Source: Barrientosiimonas humi (GTDB lineage: Bacteria > Actinomycetota > Actinomycetes > Actinomycetales > Dermatophilaceae). From it: a stretch of DNA of 64,000 bases. The position numbers and the translations under genes were made by a program. Shown here piece after piece: positions 26,210-37,038 of this stretch. How positions within the stretch are numbered: position 1 is the stretch's first letter; each line of letters starts with the position of its first letter. The DNA is taken from positions 2,387,375 to 2,451,374 of the forward strand of contig NZ_VFOK01000001.1 of assembly GCF_006716095.1 (NCBI RefSeq), given 5' to 3'. Under the pieces are notes generated by a model. It ran no database searches. It was given only the letters and a program-made list of their open reading frames with translations, and was not told the DNA's origin.

Positions 26210-26563
26210 TCAGCCGTAGCGCTGCTCGCAGGCCTGCTCGGCGACCTGGGTGTTGGCGCCGGCGAGGCAGTCGTTGTAGTCGCGGGTGGTGGCGTAGAGC
26301 AGGTAGGGCACCACGATCGAGATGAGCAGCGCCATGGTGAGGGCGAGCCCGACGCCCGCCCAGATCCGCAGCCCGCGCGGGGCGCGGTCGGAGTGCAGCT
26401 CGCGCATCAGGCGCACCGACTCGTAGATCGCGGCCCCGAGCGGCACCAGCGCGACGAGGTTGAACGGCATCGGCATCAGCGAGGCGAGCAGCCCGAGGAA
26501 CAGGTAGCCGGTGGCGCGGCGGGAGTGGGTCGCGGCAGGCGGCTGCTGCGTGGGGCTGGTCAC
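26210..26563 (-). CDS. Small membrane protein, 117 aa
   Basis: The protein has three hydrophobic stretches (about residues 20-33, 36-48 and 68-90) and ends in a polar segment with two cysteines, 15 residues apart (YNDCLAGANTQVAEQACEQRYG region). GTG 26563 has GAGAGG about 9 nt upstream. I do not recognise a family; similar small membrane proteins accompany purN in other actinobacteria. It is divergent from purN, with 72 bp between starts. Confidence 0.7.
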   Translation of the reverse strand: MTSPTQQPPAATHSRRATGYLFLGLLASLMPMPFNLVALVPLGAAIYESVRLMRELHSDRAPRGLRIWAGVGLALTMALLISIVVPYLLYATTRDYNDCLAGANTQVAEQACEQRYG

Positions 26564-26635
26564 CCGCCCATCCTCTCAGCCCCTCCCGACACGGCCTCCG
26601 CCACCGCGCCCCCAGCGCGCCGCTAGCCTCGGGCT

Positions 26636-27241
26636 GTGCCCCAGGTCCCGATCGTCGTCCTCGTGTCCGGCTCCGGGACCTTGCTGCAGGCGCTGCTGGA
26701 CGCGTGCGCGGACCCGGCCTACGGCGTACGCGTGGCAGCGGTCGGGGCAGACCGCGACGGCATCGAGGGACTGGCCAGGGCCGAGCGGGCGGGGGTGCCG
26801 ACCTTCGTCGTACGCCTGCGCGACTTCCCCGACCGCGCGGCCTGGGACGCGGCGCTGGCGAAGGCGATGACGGCGCACGCGCCCCGGCTCGTGGTGACCG
26901 CGGGGTTCATGAAGATCCTCGGGCCGCGGGGCCTCGCGGTCGCCCCGACGGTCAACACCCACCCGGCGCTGCTGCCGAGCTTCCCCGGGGCGCACGGCGT
27001 GCGAGACGCGCTGGCGCACGGCGTCACCGTGACCGGCGCGACCATGCACCTGGTCGACGACGGCCTGGACTCCGGGCCGATCCTGGACCAGCGGGCCGTG
27101 CGGATCCAGCCTGACGACGACGAGGCGTCGTTGCACGAGCGCATCAAGGTCGTCGAGCGCGCGATGCTCGTCGAGCAGGTCGGCGCGATGGCGCGCGAGG
27201 GGTTCCGGGTGGAGGGCCGGCGCGTACGGATCGGGTCCTGA
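26636..27241 (+). CDS. purN: Phosphoribosylglycinamide formyltransferase PurN
   Basis: This 201-residue enzyme performs the third step of purine synthesis, transferring formyl from 10-formyl-THF to GAR. The start VVLVSGSGTLLQALLDA, the catalytic Asn-His pair in VNTHPALLPSFPG, and the Asp in HLVDDGLDSGPIL are intact. GTG 26636 is 6 nt after a TAGCCT -10 box, a leaderless arrangement. It precedes purH, but the ZTP riboswitch in between gives purH its own control. Confidence 0.96.
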   Translation: MPQVPIVVLVSGSGTLLQALLDACADPAYGVRVAAVGADRDGIEGLARAERAGVPTFVVRLRDFPDRAAWDAALAKAMTAHAPRLVVTAGFMKILGPRGLAVAPTVNTHPALLPSFPGAHGVRDALAHGVTVTGATMHLVDDGLDSGPILDQRAVRIQPDDDEASLHERIKVVERAMLVEQVGAMAREGFRVEGRRVRIGS

Positions 27242-27257
27242 GCCTCGCTACGCTGGA

Positions 27258-27330
27258 GCCACACGACTGGCGTAGGTGGACCACCACCGGGGAGTGAACG
27301 ACGCGCATCGCCCGCCTGGGTGCGCGCACC
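27258..27330 (+). promoter_or_regulatory. ZTP (pfl) riboswitch upstream of purH
   Basis: The conserved elements occur in order: ACGACTGGCG at 27263-27272, CCACCGGGGAGTG at 27283-27295, and CCGCCTGGGTGC at 27312-27323. These match the pfl motif that binds ZMP/ZTP, the AICAR intermediate. PurH consumes AICAR, so the placement makes biochemical sense. The purH ribosome binding site AGGAG lies 20 nt downstream. Confidence 0.85.
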
Positions 27331-27355
27331 GCCTCAGCACCCGAGCAGGAGCGTC

Positions 27356-29026
27356 ATGACCACCCCGTCCGACCAGCCGACGTCCGACCAGGCCACGTCC
27401 ACGCAGGCCACGTCCACGCAGGCCACGTCCGAGGGCCGCCGGCCGATCCGCCGCGCCCTCGTCAGCGTCTACGACAAGACCGGCCTCGACGAGCTCGCCC
27501 AGGCGCTGCACGCCGCGGGCGTCGACATCGTCTCGACCGGCGGATCCGCCTCTCGCATCGAGGGACTCGGCATCCCCGTCACCCGGGTCGAGGAGCTCAC
27601 CGGCTTCCCCGAGTGCCTCGAGGGCCGGGTCAAGACCCTGCACCCCAAGGTCCACGCCGGTCTCCTCGCCGACTCGCGCAAGCCCGAGCACCTGCAGCAG
27701 ATCGCCGAGCTCGGCGTCGAGCCGTTCGACCTGGTCGTGGTGAACCTCTACCCGTTCACCGAGACCGTCGCCTCCGGCGCCTCCCCCGACGAGTGCGTCG
27801 AGCAGATCGACATCGGCGGCCCCTCGATGGTCCGCGCGGCCGCGAAGAACCACCCGACGGTCGCGGTCGTGACCTCGCCGAGCGCGTACGCCGACGTCGA
27901 GTCCGCCCTGGCCGCAGGCGGATTCACGCTCGCCCAGCGTCAGCGCCTGGCGGCCGAGGCGTTCGTGCACACCGCGACCTACGACGTGCACGTCGCCTCC
28001 TGGATGGGCAACGTGCTGACCGACACCAGTGACGGCGAGGGGTACCCCGCCTGGGTCGGGGCGACCTGGGACAAGGTGCGCACGCTGCGCTACGGCGAAA
28101 ACCCGCACCAGTCGGCCGCGCTCTACGCCAGCGGCTTCCTGCCGCAGGGACCCGGCCTGGCCCAGGCCGAGCTGCTGCACGGCAAGGAGATGTCGTTCAA
28201 CAACTACGTCGACGCCGACGCCGCGCACCGCGCCGCCTACGACCACGGCGACCGGCCGACCGTCGCGATCATCAAGCACGCCAACCCGTGCGGCATCGCC
28301 GTGGGCGACGACGTGGCCGACGCCCACCGCAAGGCCCACGAGTGCGACCCGGTGTCGGCGTACGGCGGCGTGATCGCCACCAACCGCCCGGTGAGCCGGG
28401 CGATGGCCGAGACGGTGAAGGACATCTTCACCGAGGTCGTCGTGGCCCCTGACTTCGACGCCGACGCGCTCGAGGTGCTGCAGGCCAAGAAGAACATCCG
28501 CCTGGTCCGCTGCGCCCCGCGCGCGGCCGGCGGCGAGCTGCGCACCATCTCCGGCGGGATGCTGCTGCAGGAGGGCGACCGGGTCGACGCGCAGGTGCGC
28601 GACGAGTCCGGCGAGATCGTCGGCGGCGACGACGCGACGGCCTGGCGGCTCGTGTCCGGCGACCCGGCCGACGAGGCGACGCTCGCCGACCTGCAGTTCG
28701 CCTGGCGCGCGATCCGCGCGGTGAAGTCCAACGCGATCCTGCTGGCCCGCGACGGCGCCTCGGTCGGGGTCGGCATGGGGCAGGTGAACCGGGTCGACTC
28801 CTGCCACCTCGCGGTCGACCGCGCCGGTGCCGAGCGGGCGCGCGGCGCCGTCGCGGCCTCCGACGCGTTCTTCCCGTTCGCCGACGGGCTGCAGGTGCTG
28901 CTGGACGCGGGCGTGCGCGCGGTCGTCGCCCCCGGCGGCTCCAAGCGCGACCCCGAGGTGATCGAGGCCGCCCAGGCGGCCGGGGTGACCATGTACTTCA
29001 CCGGCACCAGGCACTTCGCCCACTGA
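27356..29026 (+). CDS. purH: Bifunctional AICAR transformylase/IMP cyclohydrolase PurH
   Basis: This 556-residue enzyme performs the last two steps to IMP. The N-terminal cyclohydrolase domain starts at [12 protein letters not shown] after a polar 32-residue extension. The transformylase domain contains KHANPCGIA with the catalytic Lys-His pair near residue 305, and ends [14 protein letters not shown]...GTRHF. ATG 27356 has AGGAG 5 nt upstream. The extension contains three copies of a 15-bp tandem repeat. The stop overlaps the next ATG by one base. Confidence 0.96.
   Translation: MTTPSDQPTSDQATSTQATSTQATSEGRRPIRRALVSVYDKTGLDELAQALHAAGVDIVSTGGSASRIEGLGIPVTRVEELTGFPECLEGRVKTLHPKVHAGLLADSRKPEHLQQIAELGVEPFDLVVVNLYPFTETVASGASPDECVEQIDIGGPSMVRAAAKNHPTVAVVTSPSAYADVESALAAGGFTLAQRQRLAAEAFVHTATYDVHVASWMGNVLTDTSDGEGYPAWVGATWDKVRTLRYGENPHQSAALYASGFLPQGPGLAQAELLHGKEMSFNNYVDADAAHRAAYDHGDRPTVAIIKHANPCGIAVGDDVADAHRKAHECDPVSAYGGVIATNRPVSRAMAETVKDIFTEVVVAPDFDADALEVLQAKKNIRLVRCAPRAAGGELRTISGGMLLQEGDRVDAQVRDESGEIVGGDDATAWRLVSGDPADEATLADLQFAWRAIRAVKSNAILLARDGASVGVGMGQVNRVDSCHLAVDRAGAERARGAVAASDAFFPFADGLQVLLDAGVRAVVAPGGSKRDPEVIEAAQAAGVTMYFTGTRHFAH
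27389..27433 (+). repeat. purH: Three 15-bp tandem repeats in the purH 5' coding region
   Basis: The unit CAGGCCACGTCCACG is repeated three times in frame (the third ends GAG) and encodes [15 protein letters not shown]. It lies outside the catalytic domains and could vary in copy number between strains. Confidence 0.85.
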
Positions 29027-29988
29027 TGACGCAGGCGACGAGCGCGACGCCGCAGCACGCGCCTACGAGCGCGGTCGCGCTGCTCGCGGCGTTCGTGTGC
29101 GGCGCCCTCATCGCGCTCCAGTCGCGGATCAACGGCACGCTCAGCCAGCACAGCCCGCGCGCCGTGATCGCCGCGCTGTGGTCGTTCGGGTCGGGGCTCG
29201 CGATCCTCACCGTCGCCGTGCTGCTGGTGCCGCGGCTGCGCTCGGCCGTGCGCGACCTGCCCCGGGCGGTGCGCGACGGCCGGCTGAAGTGGTGGCAGTG
29301 CCTCGGCGGGCTCGTCGGCGGCATGCTCGTCGCCGCGCAGACGTGGGCGGTCCCGGTGATCGGGGTCGCGATCTTCAGCGTCGCGGTGCTCGGCGGGCAG
29401 ACGCTGGCCGCGATCGGGGTCGACCGGGCGGGGCTGGGGTCCAGCGGCCCGCACCCGGTGACCCCGGCCCGGGTCGGCTTCGCGCTGCTGGCCGTCGCCG
29501 GCGTCGTCGTGTCCTCGCTCGGCCACGGCGTCGGCTCGCTGGCGTGGCTGCCGGTGCTCGTGACGTTCGTCGCCGGCGCCGGCATCGCCGTGCAGCAGGC
29601 CGTCAACGCCCGGGTCAACCGCGCCGTCGGGCAGCCGCTCGCGACGACCTGGCAGAACTTCCTGTTCGGCTGCGTCGTGCTCGTCGGGCTCGCGCTCGGC
29701 TCGGCGATCACCCGGCCGGGCGCCTGGGGCTGGCCGCAGGGCGCGCCGTGGTGGGCCTGGCTCGGGGCGCCGTGCGGCATCGCGTTCATCGCGATCACCG
29801 CGTGGGCGGTGCACGAGCTGGGCGTGCTGCTGTTCGGCCTAGGGTCGGTCGCCGGCCAGCTGCTCACCGCGCTCGGGCTCGACCTGGCCGACCCCGCCGT
29901 GCGCCCCGACATCGGCACCCCCGTCGTGGTCGGCGTGGTGATCAGCCTGCTGGCCGCGCTGGGGGCCGGGGTGGCTGCGCGCCGCTGA
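29026..29988 (+). CDS. DMT-family (YdcZ/DUF606-type) transporter
   Basis: This 320-residue membrane protein has about ten hydrophobic helices arranged as an internal duplication: LIALQSRINGTLSQ near residue 30 is echoed by IAVQQAVNARVNRAVG near 190. That repeat is characteristic of YdcZ-type DMT proteins. The substrate is unknown. The ATG overlaps the purH stop by one base, so it is likely co-transcribed with purH. Confidence 0.85.
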   Translation: MTQATSATPQHAPTSAVALLAAFVCGALIALQSRINGTLSQHSPRAVIAALWSFGSGLAILTVAVLLVPRLRSAVRDLPRAVRDGRLKWWQCLGGLVGGMLVAAQTWAVPVIGVAIFSVAVLGGQTLAAIGVDRAGLGSSGPHPVTPARVGFALLAVAGVVVSSLGHGVGSLAWLPVLVTFVAGAGIAVQQAVNARVNRAVGQPLATTWQNFLFGCVVLVGLALGSAITRPGAWGWPQGAPWWAWLGAPCGIAFIAITAWAVHELGVLLFGLGSVAGQLLTALGLDLADPAVRPDIGTPVVVGVVISLLAALGAGVAARR

Positions 29989-30008
29989 GCGCGGACTACG
30001 GTCGGAGC

Positions 30009-30434
30009 ATGAAGTCGCAGGAGATCACCGTCCGCACCGGCGACCGCGAGGTCGTGCACGATCTGACCGACGAGTGCGCCGCGTTCGCGCGCGACGCGGC
30101 GGGTGACAGGGGCAACGCGAGCGACGGGCTGCTGCACGTGTTCGTGCCGCACGCCACCGCCGGCATCGCGATCATCGAGACCGGCGCCGGGTCCGACGAC
30201 GACCTGCTCGCGGCGCTGGGCGACCTGCTCCCCGCCGACGACCGGTGGCAGCACGCGCACGGCTCGCGCGGCCACGGCCGCTCGCACGTGATGCCTGCGC
30301 TGATCCCGCCCTACGCGACCGTGCCGGTGCTCGACGGCCGCCTCACGCTCGGCACCTGGCAGAGCATCTGCCTGGTGGACCTCAACGTGGACAACGCCGT
30401 ACGCCAGGTGCGGCTGTCCTTCCTCGCCGGCTGA
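30009..30434 (+). CDS. YjbQ/UPF0047 family protein
   Basis: This 141-residue single-domain protein has the family landmarks VFVPHATAGIAIIE, GHGRSHVMPALIPP and LGTWQSICLVDLN. Members can show weak thiamine-phosphate synthase activity in vitro; the true role is unclear. ATG 30009 is 6 nt after TACGGT (29997-30002), so it is probably leaderless. Confidence 0.93.
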   Translation: MKSQEITVRTGDREVVHDLTDECAAFARDAAGDRGNASDGLLHVFVPHATAGIAIIETGAGSDDDLLAALGDLLPADDRWQHAHGSRGHGRSHVMPALIPPYATVPVLDGRLTLGTWQSICLVDLNVDNAVRQVRLSFLAG

Positions 30435-30440
30435 CCCAGC

Positions 30441-30542
30441 AAGCCGGTCGAGTAGCCCGCGAGGCACGAGCGGGCGTATCGAGACCCGGCCGCCCAAGCC
30501 GGTCGAGTAGCCCGCGAGGGACGAGCGGGCGTATCGAGACCC
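30441..30542 (+). repeat. Two tandem 47-bp REP-like elements
   Basis: Copies at 30441-30487 and 30496-30542 differ at one base and are separated by 8 bp. Each contains a CCCGC...GCGGG stem around ACGAG. They sit between the convergent yjbQ-like and DUF6350 genes and may act as transcription end signals. Confidence 0.8.
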
Positions 30543-30566
30543 CGCCCGACCGAGCGTGTGGGGCGC

Positions 30567-31880
30567 TCAGCGGTGCGTGCGCCAGTAGTGCAGCGCCGTC
30601 GCCGCGGCCACCGCGCCGACGACCAGCTCGAGCAGCAGCAGCGGGATCGCGAGCAGGTGCGGCCCGACGTACGACATCGCGCCCTCGGACAGGCCCATGC
30701 TCCCCAGATAGCCCACCGCCAGGACGATGCCGCCGGCGAGAGCGCCCGCGACGGCGGCGGTGCGCACCTTGACCTGCAGCGACGCGAGCGAGGTGAGCCG
30801 GCGCAGCGTCAGCAGCCCGACCACCGCGCCGACCGCGACCGGCACCAGCGGCACGAACGGCGCCCACGCCGGGCCCGCGCCCGCCTCGGGGATCGCGCCG
30901 AACACGGGCACCATCGGCAGCAGCCCCGGCGAGATCGCGGCGTGGCCGACGCTGACCGGGCCGACCGTGACCGAGGCGCCGGAGAGCCAGGCGGCCGACC
31001 AGGCGGCGACGTTGGGCAGCGCGAGCAGCTGGCCGAGGGTCAGCAGCACCCCGGCGGTCGCGCCCACGCCCAGCTCCCCGCCGATCTGGCTGACACGCGA
31101 CCACGACAGGGCGACGGCGACCAGCGCGAGCAGCGCCCCCAGCACGAGCAGCACGCCCGCCCCGACCAGCGCGGGCTTCAGGGCGCGCCGCACGACGACC
31201 GGCACCCGCTCGGTGAGCCCGTCGATGACCTCGAGCGCGGCGTCCGCCTCGGGGTCCTCGCGGGAGCGCAGCAGCGCCCAGCCCATGCCGAGGGCGGCGA
31301 CGACGACCGAGCCGGGGAGGACGTACAGCGGGTTGGGGCGGGTCGGCCCCACCCAGGCGAGCAGCGCGAGCAGGACCCCGCTCAGGGCGTAACCCCCGAC
31401 GAACGCCGCGGGCAGGTGCCACCAGGCGTCACCGCCGCGCGCGTCTTCCTCGGCGTCGGCGGCGTCGGACGCGGTGGACGCGGTGGACGATGTCGTCGCC
31501 GGGGGCGCAGGACGTACGTCCGTGTCGACCTTGACCAGCGCGGCGCGGGCCGCGGAGCGCGCCAGCAGCACGGCACCGGCAGTGAGCGCGAGCAGCGGCG
31601 CGGTGACCGCGACCGCGTCGCCGGGGGCGGTCACGCTGCCGCGGTGCACCAGCACCCACAGCGCCGGCGCGAACGACAGGGCGTCGGACCAGGTGGCGGT
31701 GCTCTGCGCGTCGGTGACCCACCCGGCGACGCTCGGCACCACGAGGATCAGCGCCAGCGCGAACGCCGCCACCGCCCCGAATCCGGCGGCCACGAGCAGC
31801 CGATGCCAGCGGTGCTGCGGGTCCAGCGAGGGCCCGGGGACGATCTGGCGGGTGCGCTCGAGCAGGGTCATGGTGCTCAT
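30567..31880 (-). CDS. DUF6350 family polytopic membrane protein
   Basis: The protein has 437 residues with about ten membrane segments and a polar, Ala/Thr/Asp-rich loop near residues 130-160. Composition, length and position close to sucCD in actinobacteria match DUF6350 (sometimes labelled cell division protein PerM), whose function is unsettled. The start is ambiguous: ATG 31880 or ATG 31871, neither with a good ribosome binding site. Confidence 0.75.
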   Translation of the reverse strand: MSTMTLLERTRQIVPGPSLDPQHRWHRLLVAAGFGAVAAFALALILVVPSVAGWVTDAQSTATWSDALSFAPALWVLVHRGSVTAPGDAVAVTAPLLALTAGAVLLARSAARAALVKVDTDVRPAPPATTSSTASTASDAADAEEDARGGDAWWHLPAAFVGGYALSGVLLALLAWVGPTRPNPLYVLPGSVVVAALGMGWALLRSREDPEADAALEVIDGLTERVPVVVRRALKPALVGAGVLLVLGALLALVAVALSWSRVSQIGGELGVGATAGVLLTLGQLLALPNVAAWSAAWLSGASVTVGPVSVGHAAISPGLLPMVPVFGAIPEAGAGPAWAPFVPLVPVAVGAVVGLLTLRRLTSLASLQVKVRTAAVAGALAGGIVLAVGYLGSMGLSEGAMSYVGPHLLAIPLLLLELVVGAVAAATALHYWRTHR

Positions 31881-31998
31881 ATGGTCGCCGCTCGCCACGC
31901 GCCCATCGCGCCGCCACGCCGCGCCGCGGAGAATCGCGGCAGACACGAAACCCGCGCCCCCAGCCGCCAGGGGCGGTGGGGGCGCGGGTCTGGGGGTC

Positions 31999-32038
31999 GG
32001 GTCTCGATACGCGGCTCGTTCCTCGCCGCTGCTCGACC
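31999..32038 (-). repeat. REP-like element, inverted divergent copy
   Basis: GGGTCTCGATACGCGGCTCG through GCTCGACC matches the 47-bp family in reverse orientation but is shorter and has a different stem (GCGGC/GCCGC). It lies just after the sucD stop on the minus strand. Confidence 0.65.
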
Positions 32039-32050
32039 AGCCTCAGCCGA

Positions 32051-32941
32051 TCAGCCCTGCTTGGCCTGCATGATCTCGCGCATCAGCTCCGCGGTCTCGG
32101 TGGGCGTCTTGCCGACCTTGACCCCGGCGGCCTCGAGGGCCTCCTTCTTGGCCTGGGCGGTGCCGGACGAGCCGGACACGATCGCGCCGGCGTGACCCAT
32201 CGTCTTGCCCTCGGGCGCGGTGAACCCGGCGACGTAGCCGACGACCGGCTTGCTGACGTTGTCCTTGATGTACGCCGCCGCGCGCTCCTCCGCGTCGCCG
32301 CCGATCTCGCCGATCATCACGATCGCGTCGGTCTCGGGGTCGGCCTCGAAGGCCTCGAGCGCGTCGATGTGCGTGGTGCCGATGATCGGGTCCCCGCCGA
32401 TGCCGATGGCGGTGGAGAAGCCGAAGTCACGCAGCTCGTACATCATCTGGTAGGTCAGCGTGCCCGACTTGGACACCAGGCCGATGCGGCCGCCCTCGGC
32501 GATGTTGGCCGGGATGATGCCGGCGTTGGACTGCCCGGGGCTGATCAGGCCGGGGCAGTTGGGGCCGACGATGCGGGTCTTCTTGCCCTGGGAGTAGGCG
32601 AAGAACTCGGCGGTGTCCTTGACCGGGATGCCCTCGGTGATGACGACGGCGAGCGGGATCTCGGCGTCGATGGCCTCGATTGCGGCGCCCTTGGCGAAGG
32701 CCGGCGGCACGAACAGCACCGACACGTTGGCGCCGGTGGCGTCCATGGCCTCCTTGACCGACCCGAAGACGGGGACCTTGACCCCGCCCTCGAACTCGAC
32801 CTCGGTGCCCGCCTTCTTGGGGTTCACGCCGCCGACGACGGCGGTGCCGGAGCGCAGCATCCGCTGGGTGTGCTTCATCCCCTCGGAGCCGGTCATGCCC
32901 TGGACGATGACCTTGCTGTCCTTGTTCAGGAAGATCGACAT
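32051..32941 (-). CDS. sucD: Succinyl-CoA synthetase alpha subunit
   Basis: This 296-residue TCA enzyme subunit carries the CoA-binding domain ([18 protein letters not shown]) and the phosphohistidine in TMGHAGAIV near residue 247. It works with SucC to make ATP or GTP from succinyl-CoA. It starts 24 nt after the sucC stop, in the usual sucCD operon. Confidence 0.97.
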   Translation of the reverse strand: MSIFLNKDSKVIVQGMTGSEGMKHTQRMLRSGTAVVGGVNPKKAGTEVEFEGGVKVPVFGSVKEAMDATGANVSVLFVPPAFAKGAAIEAIDAEIPLAVVITEGIPVKDTAEFFAYSQGKKTRIVGPNCPGLISPGQSNAGIIPANIAEGGRIGLVSKSGTLTYQMMYELRDFGFSTAIGIGGDPIIGTTHIDALEAFEADPETDAIVMIGEIGGDAEERAAAYIKDNVSKPVVGYVAGFTAPEGKTMGHAGAIVSGSSGTAQAKKEALEAAGVKVGKTPTETAELMREIMQAKQG

Positions 32942-32965
32942 GTCTGAGTTAGTCCCTCTGCTCCG

Positions 32966-34138
32966 TCACTTGGCGGCCAGCTCGGCGGCCTTGGCCGCGG
33001 CGCCGTCCATGGTGTCTTCGATGGTCACGAGCGGGTGGTTGCGCTCGGCGAGGATGCGCCGGCCCTCCTCGACGGCGTTGCCGTCGAGCCGGACCACCAG
33101 CTGCTTGGTGGCGGCGTCCCCGAGCGTGTCGAGCGCGCCGACGATGCCCTTGGCGACCTCGTCGCACGCGGTGATGCCACCGAAGACGTTGACGAACACG
33201 GACTTGACCTGCTCGTCGCCGAGGATGATGCCGAGGCCGTTGGCCATGACGGCGGCGGAGGCGCCACCGCCGATGTCGAGGAAGTTGGCGGGCTTGGAGC
33301 CGACCTTCTCACCGGCGTACGCCACCACGTCGAGCGTGGACATGACCAGGCCGGCGCCGTTGCCGATGATGCCGACGTTGCCGTCGAGCTTGACGTAGTT
33401 GAGGTCCTTCTCCTTGGCCGCCGCCTCCAGCGGGTCGGCCGCGGACTTGTCCTCCAGCGTCGCGTGGTCGGGGTGGCGGAAGTCGGCGTTGCCGTCGAGC
33501 GTCACCTTGCCGTCGAGGGCGATGATCTGGCCGTCCTCGGTCTTGACCAGCGGGTTGACCTCGACGAGCGTCGCGTCCTCGCCGGCGTAGACGTCCCACA
33601 GCTTCTGCAGCACCGGCACGATCTTGTCGCCGGTCTCGGCGTCGAAGCCGGCCTGCTCGACGATCTCGCGGGCCTTGGCCTCGTCGATGCCGACGTTGGG
33701 GTCGACCGGCACCTTGGCGAGCGCCTCGGGGCGCTCGACGGCCAGCGTCTCGATGTCGACGCCGCCCTCCTTGGAGCACATCGCGAGCACGCCGCGGTTG
33801 GTGCGGTCGAGCAGGATGGAGAAGTAGTACTCCTCGGCGATCTGGGCGCCCTGGGCGATCATCACCGTGTTCACGGTGTGGCCCTTGATGTCCATGCCGA
33901 GGATCTGGCCGGCGAGCTGCTCGGCCTCCTCGGCGGACTTGGCGACCTTGACGCCGCCGGCCTTGCCTCGGCCACCGGTCTTGACCTGCGCCTTGACGAC
34001 GGTCACGCCGCCGGACTTGGCACCGATCTCCTCGGCCGCGGCCTTGGCCTCGGCCGGGGTGGTGGCCGTCTTGCCACCGAGCACCGGAACGCCGTGCGCC
34101 TCGAACACGTCGCGCGCCTGGTATTCGAAAAGATCCAC
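32966..34138 (-). CDS. sucC: Succinyl-CoA synthetase beta subunit
   Basis: This 390-residue ATP-grasp subunit starts [18 protein letters not shown], has [16 protein letters not shown] for nucleotide binding, and [14 protein letters not shown] and [13 protein letters not shown] in the C-terminal ligase domain. GTG 34138 has GAGGAC 8 nt upstream. The operon order is sucC then sucD. Confidence 0.97.
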   Translation of the reverse strand: MDLFEYQARDVFEAHGVPVLGGKTATTPAEAKAAAEEIGAKSGGVTVVKAQVKTGGRGKAGGVKVAKSAEEAEQLAGQILGMDIKGHTVNTVMIAQGAQIAEEYYFSILLDRTNRGVLAMCSKEGGVDIETLAVERPEALAKVPVDPNVGIDEAKAREIVEQAGFDAETGDKIVPVLQKLWDVYAGEDATLVEVNPLVKTEDGQIIALDGKVTLDGNADFRHPDHATLEDKSAADPLEAAAKEKDLNYVKLDGNVGIIGNGAGLVMSTLDVVAYAGEKVGSKPANFLDIGGGASAAVMANGLGIILGDEQVKSVFVNVFGGITACDEVAKGIVGALDTLGDAATKQLVVRLDGNAVEEGRRILAERNHPLVTIEDTMDGAAAKAAELAAK

Positions 34139-34220
34139 GAACTCGTCCTCGCCGTTGAAGGGGATCGTCCGAGTCCGAGGGTAGACCCAGGTCGTCCGCC
34201 CAAATGAGGCGGTGCTGGAC

Positions 34221-35102
34221 CTAGGCCTGCGGGCCGGGCGAGGGCGTCAGGCCCAGCTGCGGCACGGCCTCGGCGAGCGCCGCGCGCCAGTCGCGCTGGG
34301 CCGCCACGCCGGTGCCGTCCCAGGCGTCGTGCCCGAGCACGCTGTACGCCGGTCGCGGCGCCGGGCGCGGGAAGGCGTCGGTGGTGGTCGGCTCGACCCG
34401 CTCGGGGTCCATGCCGAGCTCGGTGAACAGCGCCCGGGTGAGCCCGAACCACGTCGTCTCGCCCGCGCCGGTGCCGTGGTAGGTCCCGAACGGCGCGTCC
34501 GAACCCACGAGCGCGACCAGCTGGTCCGCCAGGTCGCCGGTCCACGTCGGGCCGCCGCGCTGGTCGTCGACCACGCTCAGCGTCGCGTGCTGGCCCGCGA
34601 GCCGGACCATGGTGGCGAGGAAGTTCGGCCCGCCCGCGCCGTACAGCCAGGACGTGCGCACCACATAGCTGCGCGGGCACAGCGCCCGCACCGCCCACTC
34701 CCCCGCCAGCTTGGTCCGGCCGTACGCCGAGCGCGGCTCGGTCGGCGCGTCCTCGGCGTAGGGGGTGGTCGCGTCGCCGGAGAAGACGTAGTCGGTCGAC
34801 ACCTGCACCAGGCGAGCGCCCGAGTCTGCTGCAGCACGAGCGAGATTCGCGGCCCCGACCGCGTTGACGGCGAACGCCGCGGGCTCCTGGTCCTGCGCGT
34901 CGTCGACCTTGGTCCAGGCGGCTGCGTTGATCACCGCGTCGTGCCCGGCGACCGCAGCGGCACAGGCGGCCGGCTCGGTCACGTCGAGGTCGGCCCGCGT
35001 CGCCGCGGTGACGTCGTGCCCGGCCGCGCGCAGGGCGGGCAGCAGGTCGTGGGCGAGCATCCCGCCGGCCCCGGTCACCAGCACCTTCGTCGCGACGCCC
35101 AT
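34221..35102 (-). CDS. rfbD: dTDP-4-dehydrorhamnose reductase
   Basis: This 293-residue SDR enzyme performs the last step of dTDP-L-rhamnose synthesis. The NADPH motif is [21 protein letters not shown] is the conserved substrate region, and the catalytic Tyr-Lys pair is in YGRTKLAGE. It follows rfbB after a single base, so the genes are translationally linked. Rhamnose is likely used in cell-wall linkage or surface glycans. Confidence 0.95.
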   Translation of the reverse strand: MGVATKVLVTGAGGMLAHDLLPALRAAGHDVTAATRADLDVTEPAACAAAVAGHDAVINAAAWTKVDDAQDQEPAAFAVNAVGAANLARAAADSGARLVQVSTDYVFSGDATTPYAEDAPTEPRSAYGRTKLAGEWAVRALCPRSYVVRTSWLYGAGGPNFLATMVRLAGQHATLSVVDDQRGGPTWTGDLADQLVALVGSDAPFGTYHGTGAGETTWFGLTRALFTELGMDPERVEPTTTDAFPRPAPRPAYSVLGHDAWDGTGVAAQRDWRAALAEAVPQLGLTPSPGPQA

Positions 35103-35103
35103 C

Positions 35104-36139
<1,036 letters not shown>

Positions 36140-36147
36140 TGGCTGGC

Positions 36148-37038
36148 ATGAAGGGCATCGTCCTCGCCGGGGGGTCGGGCACGCGTCTGCATCCCATCAC
36201 CCGCGGCATCAGCAAGCAGCTGGTGCCGGTCTACGACAAGCCGCTGGTCTACTACCCCCTCGCGACGCTCATGCTGGCCGGCATCCGCGAGGTGCTGGTG
36301 ATCACCACCCCGCACGACGCCGAGCAGTTCCGGCGGCTCCTCGGTGACGGTTCGCAGTGGGGCATGACCCTGTCGTACGCCGTCCAGCCCGAGCCGGAGG
36401 GGCTCGCCCAGGCCTTCCTCATCGGCGCCGACTTCATCGGCGACGACAAGGTCGCCCTCGCGCTCGGCGACAACGTGTTCTTCGGGCCGGGGCTCGGCAC
36501 CCGGCTGCGCGCCAACACCGACGTGACCGGCGGCCACGTGTTCGCCTACCAGGTGACCAACCCCGAGGCGTACGGCGTCGTGGAGTTCGGGCCCGACGGC
36601 GAGGTGCTCTCGATCGAGGAGAAGCCCGCACGTCCGCGGTCGCGGTTCGCGCTGCCGGGACTGTACTTCTACGACAACGACGTCATCGACATCGCGCGCA
36701 ACCTGCGGCCGAGCGCGCGCGGCGAGCTGGAGATCACCGACGTGAACGGGGTCTACCTCGAGCGCGGCGAGCTGACCGTCACGGTGCTTCCGCGCGGCAC
36801 GGCCTGGTTCGACACCGGCACGTTCGACGGGCTGCTGGAGGCCAGCCAGTTCGTGCACACCGTCGAGGCGCGGCAGGGGCTGAAGATCTCCTGCCCCGAG
36901 GAGATCGCCTGGCGCAACGCCTGGATCGACGACGAGCGGCTGCGCCAGCACGCCCGCGACCTGGCCAAGAGCGGCTACGGCGGCTACCTCGCCGACCTGG
37001 CCGACCCGCCAGAGCCCGACCCGACGCAGGAGGCCTGA
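36148..37038 (+). CDS. rfbA: Glucose-1-phosphate thymidylyltransferase
   Basis: This 296-residue enzyme makes dTDP-glucose, the first step toward dTDP-rhamnose. It opens with [20 protein letters not shown], followed by [16 protein letters not shown], and has [11 protein letters not shown] and [16 protein letters not shown]. The start at 36148 begins the family sequence exactly. It is directly followed by rfbC with no gap. Confidence 0.97.
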   Translation: MKGIVLAGGSGTRLHPITRGISKQLVPVYDKPLVYYPLATLMLAGIREVLVITTPHDAEQFRRLLGDGSQWGMTLSYAVQPEPEGLAQAFLIGADFIGDDKVALALGDNVFFGPGLGTRLRANTDVTGGHVFAYQVTNPEAYGVVEFGPDGEVLSIEEKPARPRSRFALPGLYFYDNDVIDIARNLRPSARGELEITDVNGVYLERGELTVTVLPRGTAWFDTGTFDGLLEASQFVHTVEARQGLKISCPEEIAWRNAWIDDERLRQHARDLAKSGYGGYLADLADPPEPDPTQEA

